The notes under the pieces are model-generated. The model did no database searches and was not told where the DNA came from. It was given only the letters and a program-made list of their open reading frames with translations. Position numbers and translations under genes: made by a program. A stretch of 64,000 nt of DNA from Phoronis australis (lineage: Eukaryota > Phoronida > Phoronidae), in contig NMRA01000252.1 of assembly GCA_002633005.1 (NCBI GenBank), forward strand, positions 63,672-127,671. Direction: 5' to 3'. This document shows positions 11,561 through 24,936 of the stretch, one piece after another. Each line of letters starts with the position of its first letter. The first letter of the stretch is position 1.

Positions 11561-14500
11561 TAGTGACATAATCTTCGTAGAAACGTTGGTGGACGATCTG
11601 GAATTCTCTTCTTCGGGAGGGTTGTGCTGTCATCCGGTATTAATTGGTATCTTACGGAGCGCATATTCAGAAATGGCCTTTTTTACCACAAAAAGCCCGA
11701 ATCCCGAGCGTACTTACGAAAACAGTGGGCCTGTGAACGACAGTTGTGCCAGCCACTTCGACATAATATTGGGGTGAACCTGTGTAGTTAAACAGAGTCT
11801 ATGTTTCTACCGTGAGTTAACTTAAAGTCTTGCTTTGTTGGCCTCAGTCTAAATCGTGTTGAAACAACTCTCTCTTGCATCTTATAACTCTTTGTTGTCG
11901 TTTGACATTTACTGACACTGTTCATTTTGAGAAACATTACAAACCGCAAGAGATAATAATTGTGGCCCCTAAAGTTGTCCTACCGGCCTATATCCGGGAA
12001 AAAGTTCAGAACAAAGGTCCATGTAAAACATTTTTAAGGGGCCTGTTTGTGGGTGTTCCCGGTAATTTTGCTCTGATTCATCATGAAATTTTTGTGTAAA
12101 TTAAACAATATGTCAACAATACCAGGCTGTCTGATATTTTGCATAAAGTTGTGGTATTGCTTATAGGTTCTAACGGAAGCCGTCGGTAGAACACATTTCT
12201 CGCAGAAGCAAGGGATTTGAGTTTGCTGAAGCTGGGGCCTCTATTAAAAGCATTACGGTACTTCGAAAACGCTGCAATACATCTTGTAGTCACATGACTG
12301 ATGACTGCAAGATTACGTTGAGGAAAGGTAGTAATATTTCGTGGTTAAAAGCTCATCCCCGGGATATCGCTTTACTGCAAAAAACTGCGATGAATTCTTG
12401 CGTTAAATTTGATTGAAAATTCTCGTTTCGCTCCAGTGAATTCGCGGGACATCGATCACAAATAAACAGTAAGCAGTAATAAGCGCACGTTTTAGTTAAC
12501 TTATTCTACAGATCACCAGTATACGAGTAATTGGTTTTTAGACATTAATTGGCTTATTACTCTATATACTTTTAATTATCTCCTTTTGAAGGAGAGTTGT
12601 TGATGAGTTTTCCATCAGGTAGGGCAGTTTCTGTTACGCGGAGCTGAGGATATGTTTTCCAGGCGAGGAATTCGCTGCACGCTTCGAAATGTTATGATTT
12701 TGTTTTGGAATTTAGTGGTGGCGGTGATTACGGTTGCGCATGTATTTAAAATGAAACCCTAGCCCCTCATCCTCTTAAAATCAAACGACTTCTGAGACCC
12801 TGAGTTTTGGGGAGACAAAAGTCAACGAACCAATAAAAGAACTGTTCCCCGTTTTACCGTTATTTTAATACTTGTGTTTTCACTAACAAGTCGTGCTGTG
12901 AAATACTTTTAATCATCAGGTGTATATTTTCACAAGAAGGGAAATATTAATTTATTCGATATATAATATATCTATTTTGTTACATAACACCCTTATTTTT
13001 ATAACATGTAGCACGTAACGCTCAGGACTTCAACTTTGTTCCAGTGGGATTTAAGGCTAATTGCCTTTGAATTGTTGTTCGAGTACATACATTACGATTG
13101 AACGAGTTTGTGCTTGATTATCTCAACACTACGACTACATATTCATTAGAGTTCGCGATTGGTTATAGTAAGTCTTGGCACTGTAACTTGTACTTGTCGC
13201 TCGTTGTTCATTAAGAATTTGTATTTGTAGATCATAACCTGATCATAATGCCGACGCTTTAGCATATTAAAATATTTTGAAACTTTAAACGCCAAAATAA
13301 GTTCATATTTTGAAACAGGGCTTGAGATCAGATACAAGAAATGATCACCATTAAGGTATTTTGCCAAATATTATACTTGAGATGACCCACACTAATCCAT
13401 TGTTACAGAAATTCTGGGATTGGATGATAATATCTTGTCTTCTGATATCATATTCTCTTGATTTTTTAAACACTTTTGTAACGTTCTCCATTTCCTTGCC
13501 ATTCTAATTAGATTAAAAGACATTTATATGAACATTTTTCTTGCATGATTTAGGATGACGTCACTTTATTACTCAATCGAAAGCGCAAGAAAATTGACAA
13601 TTTTACTGTTGCTTTCAGACTGTTGTACGGATGAATAACTTAATTACTTCTCCAAGCAGCATTTGTCGACATTGATTCTCTCTTCAGTATGTTAAAAACA
13701 TGACAGCCAAACGTAAGCACTCATTATGAAATTGCGCATAAGATGTGTCACGTAAGTCCATGATTTTTATGTTGAAATTTGTGTTTAAGGGTGCTTTGTG
13801 TTTTGTTTTTAAGAGATACATATAGAGACACATTCTTTAATTAACCAACTTCAAAACCTGACGCGCTATTTGTTTGTTCAGCCTTTGATTGCTAGACAAA
13901 GCCAGTTTGCACGACTAGTATATCCTCAAAAACGTTTAATTCTATTACAGGAATCCTCTGGATTGCTTCGGGTGCATTTTTTAACTGTTACCTGTATTTG
14001 GTGCACAGTGAATGAATAGACAAACGTGAGGTCACGGCCTCAATTCCCTGGGCGTTTTAATAAGCTGCGGTTACCGAGAACCTTGGCGCGTCTTCTCGGT
14101 AATCTTTGATAGCAAACCCTCTTCGCTGAGATCGGCATTCGTCTTAACTGAGATGTATTCTAGTTGAGGTCTTAACGATCAGCAAATATATCTAAACAAC
14201 TTTCAGTTGGCGAAATAACAATGCTGATACTGAAATACATATCCATTTACTCTATATAAACACGTTGAATGACCCCGTGGCTAGCGAAGGCAGGTAGTAT
14301 GTATATTTGAAAGGTGCCACGTTAATTTGATACACTTCACTCAGCACACCCTGTTAGAGTACCTGGACACCCCACGCATGATAAAAGTACTGTCAATCTT
14401 TAATAACGTGTTTAACTGTAAGTTGTTAGTTAAAAAAGAAGACATTTCCGGAATTCTCAAAGAGAGGACCCGTGCCTTAGAATGTCAAACAAGGCATTCA

Positions 14501-14644
14501 AAATCACGTGACCGCCATGTTTTGTGGGAAGTGACAGTTGAGTTGAAGATTAATTTCTTAAGTACCTAAACTGAAGACGACTTTGTGTTTGAGCTATATT
14601 TTTGCGTTCCTCCAAAAAAATAACTCCAAAGACTGGAGGTATGT

Positions 14645-14716
14645 AATAATAATGATAATGATAATGATAGATATAATAATAACAATAGTTACAGTAATAA
14701 TAACAATACTAATAAC
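14645..14716. repeat. AAT/GAT microsatellite
   Basis: Imperfect AAT, GAT and ACA triplet runs over about 70 bp. Confidence 0.8.
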
Positions 14717-14894
14717 TTTATTGAACAAGAGGCTACCGGCCCACAATAGTATATCCAAACTTTATACGCACATACACAGTCATTAAAGATTCAATATTTC
14801 ACTTCTGATCATCATTGCCCCTTGTATATACATTTAGATGTTGATAAAGTGTTTACTGCTCTCAAGTTTAAGAGACCTGATGTCATTGTGTCTA

Positions 14895-15372
14895 ACGTGA
14901 CAACGTGGTATGAAGCTGTGTCTTAAATCTACCAGGACTGGACAACGTAAAATAACGTGGCAACCTGGTATGTAGCTATATCTTAAATTTACCAGGACTG
15001 GACAACGTAACATAAAGTGGCAACGTGGTATGAAGCTATGTCTTAAATCTACCAGGACTGGACAACGTAACATAACGTGGCAACGTGGTATGAAGCTATA
15101 TTTTAAATCTACCAATACTGGACATGGTAGCATAACGTGACAACGTGGTATGAAGCTTTATCTTAAATTTACCAGGATCGACTGGACAACGTAACATAAC
15201 GTGGCAACGTGGTATGAAGCTATATCTTAAATCTACCAGTACTGGACAACGTAACATAACGTGACAACCTGGTGTGAAGCTATATCTTAAATCTACCAGG
15301 ACTGGACAAGGTAGCATAACGTGACAACCTGGTATGAAGCTATATTTTAAATCTACCAGGACTGGACAACGC
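14895..15372. repeat. 60-bp minisatellite, 8 copies
   Basis: Eight copies of a 60-bp unit carry the landmarks CAACGTGGTATGAAGC, CTTAAATCTACCAG and ACTGGACAACG. Copies start about 60 bp apart; one step is 64 bp because of a 4-bp insertion near 15178. Since 60 is a multiple of three, open frames run through the array, giving a repeated CPVLVDLRYSFIPRCHVML-like peptide on the minus strand. This is most simply a by-product of the repeat. Confidence 0.93.
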
Positions 15373-17663
15373 ACTTCTATTAGAAACGTTGTAAGTCCTT
15401 TCACTTCCGAGAATACCATTTTACCATTTTTTCTGTCTTTTCCATTTCTAATTTGTGAGATGAACATGCAGTGGTCGCTGTCTAAAATATCTGCTGATGC
15501 GTCAGCTCCTCACAAAAGTAATTTTCATCAGACAACCCAGACTCTGTAAAGTTCCCATTTATTTGTATTTTCTACTACCGATAACCAACTCTGTAAAAGA
15601 ACATCTCCCAGCCTTTGTTCAAATCCTGACAAAATTACAGTTCATAACCGATTTCCTTGTTCAACCAGTCATATACAATAAATTTTAATACAGTTATACA
15701 ACAATCATTTTGATCTTTCATGGACCATCAAAAGCATTGTCTTGTAAGTCTATCACTTTGTTATTTTCAATATTTTCACAAAAAATTTGTAGGTCTCCAC
15801 CTATCCTGGCATTTTCTTTGCAGTGACGATGGTCGTATTTATACCAGTAGACAGTAAATGATCATTTACAAAATTTTGTTTGAACATTTACAGTTTCTGC
15901 TACATCGAATAAGAATAATTGCTATCATTGTGTCAAACAATTTAATGGCTAACAATGTGATCATTTGACACAGAAAACGTTTCACCAAATTCATTGCTTT
16001 GCTTGCCTTTATGTATTCTGCACCGCAGGGAGATAAGAGCCCTCCAAATTCATTTACAAACTGATATCCCAAATCCACATTTTGATGACTGAGATCTCCG
16101 TTTCGTATAGTACAAAAACACTCTGAGACGCCTTTCAATGAGTCATAGTTCGTAAAGTAGGTGGCATACACAATTTCGCGCAAATCTGTAAATAACGATC
16201 GATGTTTTAGAGATACACCTTCTGCTTCTTTTAGTTTAGACCTTTACACAAGTGATGCTCATTAAGCACGTTCTCAAATGTTTTCAAGTTTACCACAAAT
16301 GAATATAGAGTCTAAAAATAATATTTGAATTGATGGTGCTAAATTTTGCGTCTTACAAATAGTCAATAAAACATAGATACATGCCGGACTGAAATTTGTG
16401 AAACGATTTCATTGTATAGATGACTGTCGATTCGCGAAACTCTTTTTTATTCTTAGCTAGTGAAAAAGAAAAGTGTGGGACAAAGTCGATAAGCCTGAAA
16501 GTGTCCGATAAGTAATTATCATAGAGATGAAGTCTGTTACAGTCGTTTTAAACACCTGACATATTTGACAATTAAATAATGCGTTTAATGATTGCCAAGG
16601 GTAGCAAATAGTAATCGAGATATCAATTTTTGCATTATCTAAACATTGTATTTTGTTGACGAGAAACAAAAAACCCTGGATAACAGAGGGTGACTCGGAC
16701 ATACCGACAGACGTCAAAATGATGAGAGACGTGTGCATGTGCGTACACAACGAACTGTATATTTGCACGTGCATACATAATAAACCCTACATGTGTATCT
16801 TGCTTGAGAAACTATGTTGTTAACACAAATTAAGAACGAGAGATCTTAAAATAGACTTCTGCTTGTGGCTTTATGTAGTTAAGGCCAAATAGACTAATTG
16901 TTTCCGATTTCCTCAGTAAATATATTTTTGAAACTAATAAAACTCTTATAGGAAACTCGCACAGCTTGTTTGTTTTATGGTCCTCGTAGTTTATTGAAAC
17001 GGCGTTCAGACTTCGTCTAATCTTTACGGACACATTCAATAAGTCTTGCGACAGTGAATGTGTAGAGTTCGTCTAAACAATAACATCGGTCGCTTGTTGT
17101 AGTACTGAGCCAAGAACACTGTTCATGAAAAAATGTTTGTCTGAAAACGAAAATCACAATACGACGATGATTTCAGAAACTAGATTCAAGTTTTGAAATG
17201 TTTAGAGGACTTTCATCACTGTAATGTTAAAATATTGAAATAACTATAATCACAAAGAAATTCATTACAAAATAGAACCTATCTCTCTATTAAGTGTTGC
17301 CTGAATGCTAACCGGGGGCCTGTTAGTCCAAGAGTCTATTGGATTTTGTATTTTGACTTTCGTTAAAATTCGTAGACAGAAGAAAAACCCTTCCCTAACT
17401 CAACAAACACTCACGATTTTTCTACTGAACACATACATTATGGAATTTGTGCATTCCATAAATTCATTGGAAAATAGGACTGAAAGGCAGCGTTACACAC
17501 ACTTTCTCGAATAGTTTAAACACTTGATAATAAATGAATCAAGTTTAAAAAAACTTTTGAAACATGTGAATAGGGATTACCTTGGCTGTTTTCAAGTCAT
17601 CTGTGGGTCTGTGTGTAACATCTGGTTTATTATGAAGAAGGAAACATCAATTCTGGTAAATGC
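15373..17663. other. AT-rich intergenic, nothing recognised
   Basis: No supported gene or RNA was found. Open frames are short and carry no motifs. Confidence 0.5.
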
Positions 17664-18190
17664 ACATGTTTATGACAGGACTAGCTGACGCACGCCAATG
17701 AACACGTTTATGACGGGACTAGCTGACGTAGGCCAATGAACACGTTTATGACAGGACTAGCTGACGTAGGCCAATGAACATGTTTCTGACCGTAGCTGAC
17801 GCAAGCCAATGAACATGTATATTACAGGACTAGCTGACGCAAGCCAATGAACATGTATATTACAGGACTAGCTGACGCAGGCCAATGAACATGTTTATGA
17901 CAGGACTAGCTGACGCAGGCCAATGAACATGTTTATGATAAGACTAGCTGACGCAGACCAACATGTGTATGGCAGGACTAGCTGACGCAGGCCAATGAAC
18001 ATGTGTATGACAGGACTAGTTGCCAATGATCATATTTATGGCAGGACCAGCTGACGTTAGCCAATGAACATGTACATGGAAGGACGAGCTGACGCAGGCC
18101 AATGAACATCTTTATGACGGGACTAGCTGAAGCAGGCCAATGAACGTGTTTAAGAACAGGAGTAGCTGACGCAGGCCAATGAACGTGTTC
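17664..18190. repeat. 38-bp minisatellite, about 14 copies
   Basis: The unit is CAGGACTAGCTGACGCAGGC followed by CAATGAACATGTTTATGA, 38 bp. Regular copies lie exactly 38 bp apart, for example at 17863 and 17901. Several copies have short deletions, for example near 17940-18030. Confidence 0.93.
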
Positions 18191-18430
18191 TTATCATTAG
18201 TGGGTTTGCATTTAAAATTCAAAGTAATTGTAATAGGGACACCATCGTCCTGCCATTGTGTACAGCAGTTGTTAAAATGAGATGCTATAGTCTTTTCTTT
18301 GACTATTGGAGGTGACAAATTGGAGGTTCTGCACGTGACGTGAATTAGAATTAACAGTTTCGGTGATTTGCCAATTTCGGAAAGGAACCGTATTAAGATG
18401 CATGGTTACATGGAGCTTCAAAAAGAGTTA

Positions 18431-18850
18431 TATTGCACGGATCTGATATTAACATTTGTATTGTACGGATCTGATATTAACATTTGTATTGTACGGATCT
18501 GATATTAACATTTGTATTGCACGGATGTGATGTTAACATTTGTATTGTACGGATCGGATATTAACATTTGTATTTTACGGATCTGATATTAACATTTGTA
18601 TTGCACGGATCTGATGTTAACATTTGTATTCTACGGCTCTGATATTAATATTTGTATTGTACGGATCTGCTATTCACATTTTTGTTGTACGGATCTGATA
18701 TTAACATTTGTATCGTACGGATCTGATATTAACATTTGTATTGTACGTATGTGATATTAACATTTGTATTGTACGGATGTGATATCAACATTTGTATTGT
18801 ATGGATCTGATATTAACATTTGTATTGTACGGATCTGATATTAACATTTG
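18431..18850. repeat. 28-bp minisatellite, 15 copies
   Basis: The unit is TATTGTACGGATCTGATATT followed by AACATTTG, 28 bp. The span of 420 bp is exactly 15 units with little length variation. It begins only about 240 bp after the end of the 38-bp array, and the two unit sequences are unrelated. Confidence 0.94.
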
Positions 18851-21464
18851 GCGAGCGTGAATCTTAAGTTACTTTTGTCTAATGGTTCTAACGTAACGTG
18901 AAATGTTCTAGTGCGTGTGCGTATTCCCAGTCACTCCACTGTTGGAAATGGTTTACCTCTCATGAATTCGCAGCATGGACCTCCAACAGTAGAATCCATA
19001 GCGTCCCGCTTACTCTTCACTTCAAATGGTTTCTGAACCTTATTAATGATAGGAATATTGAATACTTTGAAGTCAGTTAGTCCGTAAAATTGGCATAACT
19101 TCACTTCGAGTGTACATAGAAAATTCGTGCGACGGAAATCTGGGAAACCGCGGCCCTGGTAGTGATAATTGTACTCGAAACTCGACTCGGAAATTGACCA
19201 ATCGCATGGCACGCTCCGAGCACATTTAGTCATTTATACTCGAAACATGCAGCGTGATTGTCTGAATCTGAGTCCAGTCTAAGTTCGGAGATTTCACCCT
19301 GGCCCCAGGTCTAAAACGTATTGATTATAACAACGTCATCGGTCCTTCGGATAGGTTTTAAAGATAATATTTAAGGTGCTTTAACTCTTTTGGCCGGCTT
19401 TTTTGTTTGAAGTTGTCGTCATTAGTTCGATTCCGACAAACGACTGTGAGGGTGTTACTTTCCCGACAGCCCTGGCGAATCGCGAAGGGTTATGAAAAAC
19501 TGATCAACTAGAAAGTTGTCTGTAGTTAAAAATTATCACATGAGTATTGGATCATGTAAATTGAAAAGCGTAATTAGAAAGATGCTGAAATACGGTCCAT
19601 TTATCTATGCATTCCGAAGACAAATGGCGAAAACGTTCCGACGACTAATAAGGAGTTAAAATAGTAAATATTCGGCAATGAAGGACTTCATGTCAGAGCT
19701 TCTAATCATGTCAGTTTGACCAATTAAGCAACATAAAACAAAACTTAATGCTAGATAATGTTGCGAGATTAAAACGAGCAAAGACTGTGGCACGGAATTC
19801 CTATCATCATTATATTTGAGACCGCGTTGATTTAACGATAATTTGTCCGACCGAATGGCCTTTAGAGGCTGCACTGCACCTTATTTCGGGGATAAACGAC
19901 CGTTTACGAAAAACATCAAGGAGGCGATCAAATGTTTTATTGAAGTTGTTATGTTTGTGGGTTGTGTTGGTTTCTAATCAACAGACCTGCTGCACGATTG
20001 AGAAGAGATTAAACTTTTCTGTACTACTAATCAAACGTTGTTTAATCGTGAACCTTTCAATAGACTACTGTTTCAACGTCGTTGCAGTTGTCGGATGCAG
20101 AGACGGGAATAGCGTGTAAACGAAACAAAAACTATCGTGAAATATTGTCAAACTGCACAGTGCGCAACATGTAAAAATGATGTCATTGTTTTATCTGCAG
20201 CGTGTTCATGTTTTAATATTTAAAAATGTTATCTACACTGAACTATTTTTCTGTGCTTTTTTTACGCAAATCGTAAGCAGTAGAAATGCGTTTATTTGCT
20301 CTCAATACTTGTTTGCGAAAACGATCTTGTTAACTTAGAGTATCCGACCAGTTTCTGGGCTGATGTATTATGTTTGGGAGAAAACTTCCTCAAAAGTTGC
20401 TCGTTTTGAAACTACTGCGCATTCTGTCACGACACCAACTGTGGAGCATACTCCCTTAACTCGACGCGCCGCTCAAAAGCAGACGATCGCGCCGCTCAAA
20501 AGCAGACGATCGACTTCTTGTACTTTATATTTACATTTCTTCTTGTTATGTTCTTCTACTTTTAGTTTATAATGTTGTAAAAAATCAGATGTTGTGCCGA
20601 AATGTACATATAATATTTAAAGAATTCAGTTTGACTAGAAAGGGATGGATGGATTTTAAAAAAATATTCTTTCATTGAAAACTGTCGGACAAACAACGTG
20701 TTTCAGGCAAATTGGAATAATAGATGGGAATGAATTTGGAACAGATCCGCCTTGCACAAAGTCCTTCATAATTTTGTTTACATTTTGAAACATCTTGCTC
20801 GAAGTTGACTAGTATTAATTAAACCACCTTCGACAACACATTAATAGCACATGATGGTTATTATTTAATCCACGTAGTGCCAAAAAGCCTGATCTAAATT
20901 ACTGTGTTTTCATAGATGATTGCTACCTTCCTTAGGAGTGCGAATACATCTAATGTGATAGGGCGAGAATGCTGGAAACAATGGTAACACCAATTTAACG
21001 GACTCTTTCTACGTTTTTAGCTAAAAACCAACTAGACATGGATTATATCCTCTTTGAATTCTAATTTCGCGTTTCTTCTTAGTTTTTTGCATTTTTGGTT
21101 TAGCTCTTGTTAAAAGTCGTTTTTTAAAACCCAATATTTCCTGCATCAAGGTAACGCCTCAACAATGAAATGCTGCATCGTGATTGGTCGAGATAGCAGC
21201 ACGTTTGGCCAACCGAGTCACCTTGGCGAACCACTGTCAGACGTTGGTTTTTGCAGTTCGGGGTCAATTGCTTGCTTTGATGCGTCTTTGTAAACAGTTA
21301 CTCTGCCCTGTGTGTGAATGAAAATACAGACATGTCTCCTGGAACGTCTACAGGAAAGGGGCGGCGCTTTTGGATACATGAGCGATGAGTGATTTGACAG
21401 GGATGGTTGACGAAAGCTGATAATAATTAAGAGCTACTAGTCTCTGGCCACAACTCTCTGGTTT
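18851..21464. other. upstream region of the MyoD-family gene, no gene seen
   Basis: No supported coding exon. A 23-bp perfect tandem duplication lies at 20467-20512. This stretch probably includes upstream regulatory sequence of the gene that starts at 21637, but I see no clear TATA box or clustered canonical E-boxes. Confidence 0.5.
20467..20512. repeat. 23-bp perfect tandem duplication
   Basis: The unit CGCCGCTCAAAAGCAGACGA plus TCG occurs twice, head to tail, with no mismatch. It looks recent. Confidence 0.9.
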
Positions 21465-21472
21465 ATTTGCAT
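21465..21472 (+). promoter_or_regulatory. octamer ATTTGCAT upstream of the MyoD-family start
   Basis: An exact POU-type octamer lies 165 bp before the ATG at 21637. The motif is short enough to occur by chance, so a promoter role is only a suggestion. Confidence 0.2.
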
Positions 21473-21636
21473 ATCTCATTTCAGAAGAACTCTTTATTAC
21501 CCACCTCTGCGCGTTCTCGTCTTTACTCGACATCTTTACTGAAGAGACGCAATACTGATGTAACAGGCTGATGGTGACTAACTGTGACGGGTTACTATAG
21601 TACTTCTGGATACAGACTCTGTTCTGCCTCTTCACT

Positions 21637-22482
21637 ATGATGATGACCGATAGCCGAGGTAGCTGCAGATTCGACCACAATGCCTTCTACCCTGGTCACC
21701 CAGCGGCTATGGCCTACAGTGAGACTGGGCAGATAGTGGATATTTCCCATTCCCATCCGGCTGTCGCCGCCGCCGCCTCGGACTATTACGGCCACGGAAT
21801 GGGCCACTACAATAGAAGTTTTCCCGACAGAGGACAGTTCAATGACTACAGCTACCGGAACATGGCCTCAAACGGTGGAGGACACTTTTATCATAGTTAT
21901 TTACAACCGCCTGTAGGTGGAGACTTTACTGGTAACCAACACAAGAATAATTACGTCCACAAAGACTCTAAGTGCTCCAACCGACAGGAACACGGAAACA
22001 ACAGTGACAACGACTCGGACGGTTGCGGTAGCAAGAAATGTGAAAGTCCCTGTAGTCCAAACGGAAGTTCAAAAGCAGACGACAAAGACGACGACGTCGA
22101 TCATAAGGCCGACGACGTTCTCGACGGGGACGATGACCACATCCCGCACGTGCTCGCGCCGGGTTTTCACGGCCCAACAAGGCGCTGTCTGCTATGGGCG
22201 TGCAAGGCGTGCAAACGTAAGACCGTCACCATCGATAGGCGTAAGGCGGCCACTATGCGCGAACGACGACGTCTGCGCAAGGTGAACGAGGCTTTCGAGT
22301 GCCTGAAACGGCGCACGTGCCCTAACCCCAACCAGCGACTGCCGAAGGTGGAGATCTTACGGAACGCCATCGAGTACATCGAGAGTCTGGAGGAACTACT
22401 CCACGGGAGTAGAGTCAGCCACCAGGGCGAAGAAGGCTGCAACGAGACGGGGTCAACTAGCAGCGGGGGGTCTGACTACATG
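21637..22482 (+). CDS. MyoD: MyoD-family myogenic bHLH transcription factor, exon 1 of 3
   Basis: Myogenic regulatory factor: a nuclear bHLH protein that dimerises with E-proteins and binds E-boxes in muscle genes. Exon 1 encodes residues 1-282 of 352. The N-terminus is rich in Tyr, His, Gly and Ser, followed by an acidic stretch (about 147-168). The family His/Cys box is at 171-195 (HVLAP, then [12 protein letters not shown] with the conserved Trp187). The basic region begins near 200 with the myogenic Ala205-Thr206 pair in [10 protein letters not shown]. The helix-loop-helix runs to about 255 and contains [21 protein letters not shown] chose the ATG at 21637; two further ATGs follow at once. 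The exon ends after Met282 at a GTGAGT donor (22483), phase 0. The same frame reads on to 22560, but that part is intron. Which MRF paralogue it is cannot be told here. Confidence 0.97.
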
Positions 22483-24241
22483 GTGAGTGGCAGGGATAGG
22501 GGGGTGGGTACTGGTTGGCAGAGTTGGTGTAATATTAGATTACAAAATGTAGTGCATTGATCATTCATTGCGTGTAATTCTTCATTAGGCACAGGAAGTC
22601 ACGCTGCAGGCTCTTGACTAACTAATGGCGCGTTCCGTAGACGCGAGAACCTCTCGAAACCGGAAGAACACGCAAGACGTCGAGAGTTTCCGACATTTGT
22701 TTCAAGTGAACCACGTGATCAACCTAGCTAGCTTCCTTCGCGAAATTCTAGCGTCTATGGAACTCACCTGGGCAACGACGTCAACAATAGTGCATCAGAA
22801 CCATTGCAGCGATAACGTAGCTGGTGATCTGTTGGTCAGCGTCGCCAAAAAAGTGATAGCCATACTTATTTCTCGCTATGAACTTTGACACGTTATTCTA
22901 TTAGAATTTAATGCTGCTAATTTGCAACCAATGATAGCGATCCGAACGTCAAGACATCGGTTTTCCGTATGGCTGCCATGTTATGTGAATCAACGTTATT
23001 GTTATTAGTCGTAAATTTTGTTAGTAGTCGATGACATAGCCAGTTAAAACCACACTGCTCTGTTTTGGCTGGCCGCATTTATTAATTGAAATTCAACAAA
23101 ATTGAAGAAAAAATGGAGTCGAAACACACGATCAAATTGATTAAACCTCTTACAAGTACTCGCGGGAGTATCAATCACGAAGCAAATGTGAAATTAATTG
23201 AAGATTTTGTAGTTAGTTTTGCTATCACTTCAGCGGTTTGTTATCAAAATAAACAAAAAGAAATCGGAGTGACACCCCAGGTCCACTGCTACTGTTTTGC
23301 TATGTCGCCAGTTCTTTCGCTTACCAGCGCAGCACTCCTTAAGTCAGTTGTTTATCGTTTTTTGTTGTTTTGCTGTTAACGACTGAAATTTGATAACTTG
23401 GCCACTCTATATAACATCAGGTGTGAGTTTTTACATGTATGGGTAAAGGTCGCACCAGGTAACAAATGTACATTATAGCATCGGGCATGTGACGTAAATC
23501 ATTAGCAGTCACCCACAGCACAAGTTGTGTCACAGAAGTAACGAGAGTACAATATACCGCAATATTTGTGCGTCGTTGTCAAGACAACAAGCAAAGTCAA
23601 CTAGAACAATGAATCACTTAGCAACTATAAGCAAGTTTGTAGGTGCATGTAAAGCACACAGTTCTAAATGAAAATTGAAATAATTTTCAAAATCTATTTT
23701 AGCTCTAAACTCGTCACTTGGGACCAGTTGCATAAAACTTCCTACTGTATTTCATCCGATTTAGCTGGCATAAAACGGAAACAGAATTAGATCTTCTACT
23801 GTCTTAAATTCGGCCTCACAAAATTTCTTACAATGATAGGATTCTACTTCTTTTTCCAACAAGAACATCGAAACCAACAACTATTCAAGAAAACACTTCG
23901 GATTGGTTTCAGCAACCCTAAAATTACAAATTCGAAAATGGCGGGTATACGCAATGCCTTTGACTTGAGTAACGGAAGTGGAATCCTATCATGCTATGAG
24001 ACCAGTTTGACGGGCGTAAAAGGTTTAACTCGACTTTCAATTTTTAGTTCATTTAACAGGGCGAATTGCAGCTTCAAACATTGCCCGACATTCTTGGATA
24101 TGATCACGTACGCATTAAACCACTACTCACTTTTGATAGGTCAAAAACATTGCATGATTTCTTCTGTTCTGTGTCTACTTTGAACATTGATGCGGTGTTG
24201 CTGTATTTTTAGTTATCGTTATCTTTGAAACAAAAAGTCAT

Positions 24242-24936
24242 ATGCGGTCTGTTGCATGAAAGAGTCTTATAGCGACTCAGCTATGTTTTCTACATTTTCA
24301 GCCCATTTGTTGACTTTGTACACGAACTAATGCTTTCTTTGTCCATCGCTTTATCTGCATTGTGAGCTCATTTTACTTATGTCATTATCAAGTAATGTAT
24401 CTGAAAACTGAACCATTCTTTCAATGAAAACAAATAGTGAGCAAGGCTTTAAATGAGGGACGTTGTATGAATCGATGCGTATTTATTTCCAATAATATTA
24501 CGAATCAAACGTATAGTTTACATTCAGATATACTTCAAAGCTGAGGGACGTTGTATGAATCGATGCGTATTTATTTCCAATAATATTACGAATCAAACGT
24601 ATAGTTTACATTCAGATATACTTCAAAGCTGAGGGACGTTGTATGAAACGATGCTTATTTATTTCCAATAGTATTACGAATCTAATGTGTAGTTTACACT
24701 CAGATATACTTCAAAGCTGAGGGACGTTGTATGAAACAATGCTTATTTATTTCCAATAATATTACGAATTTAACATATAGTTTACATTCAGATACACTTC
24801 AAAGCTGAAGTCGCAATGGAGATGAAATAGCAGAAGGGCATTCAGTGTTTGTAAAAAGTCCAAAAATGCGCTGATATTTTAGGGAACTTAGTTGAGTCGT
24901 GATTGATACTGTTTAATGCAACCGGTCACTGATGCC
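24242..24936. mobile_element. MITE with about 59-bp terminal inverted repeats, copy A (expanded)
   Basis: The left end contains GTTGCATGAAAGAGTC. The right end, ending in ACTGTTTAATGCAACCGGTC, matches it in reverse complement. Both ends and much of the interior, including an ATTGTGAGCTC patch, are homologous to the element at 34166-34592. This copy is longer because part of its interior is amplified four times (24455-24806). It has no coding capacity. Confidence 0.8.
24455..24806. repeat. 88-bp tandem array, 4 copies, inside a MITE
   Basis: The GAGGGACGTTGTATGAA landmark recurs at 24455, 24543, 24631 and 24719, exactly 88 bp apart. The total of 352 bp equals four units. Copies differ by a few substitutions. 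The same sequence is present once, diverged, in the related element near 34373-34460. Confidence 0.95.

Larger units (their letters stand above)
5676..14644. other. long intergenic stretch, no supported gene
   Basis: About 9 kb with no gene I can defend. It contains a direct pair of about 85-bp repeats (11058-11142 and 11231-11313), a degenerate CAT/CAC-rich patch (10289-10410), a GTA microsatellite (11534-11560) and GC-richer patches near 7.1-7.4 kb and 8.4-9.3 kb. A weak candidate first exon on the minus strand at 8829-8739 is listed separately. Confidence 0.5.

Noticed and set aside
5071-18850. Regularly spaced repeats considered as CRISPR arrays
   Set aside because: Units are head-to-tail without unique spacers, in animal DNA with introns. 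They are minisatellites.
22483-22560. Continuation of the MyoD frame after Met282
   Set aside because: A GTGAGT donor sits exactly after Met282, and phase-matched exons 2 and 3 encode the expected C-terminal part. The read-through peptide is Gly/Trp-rich and unrelated to the family.
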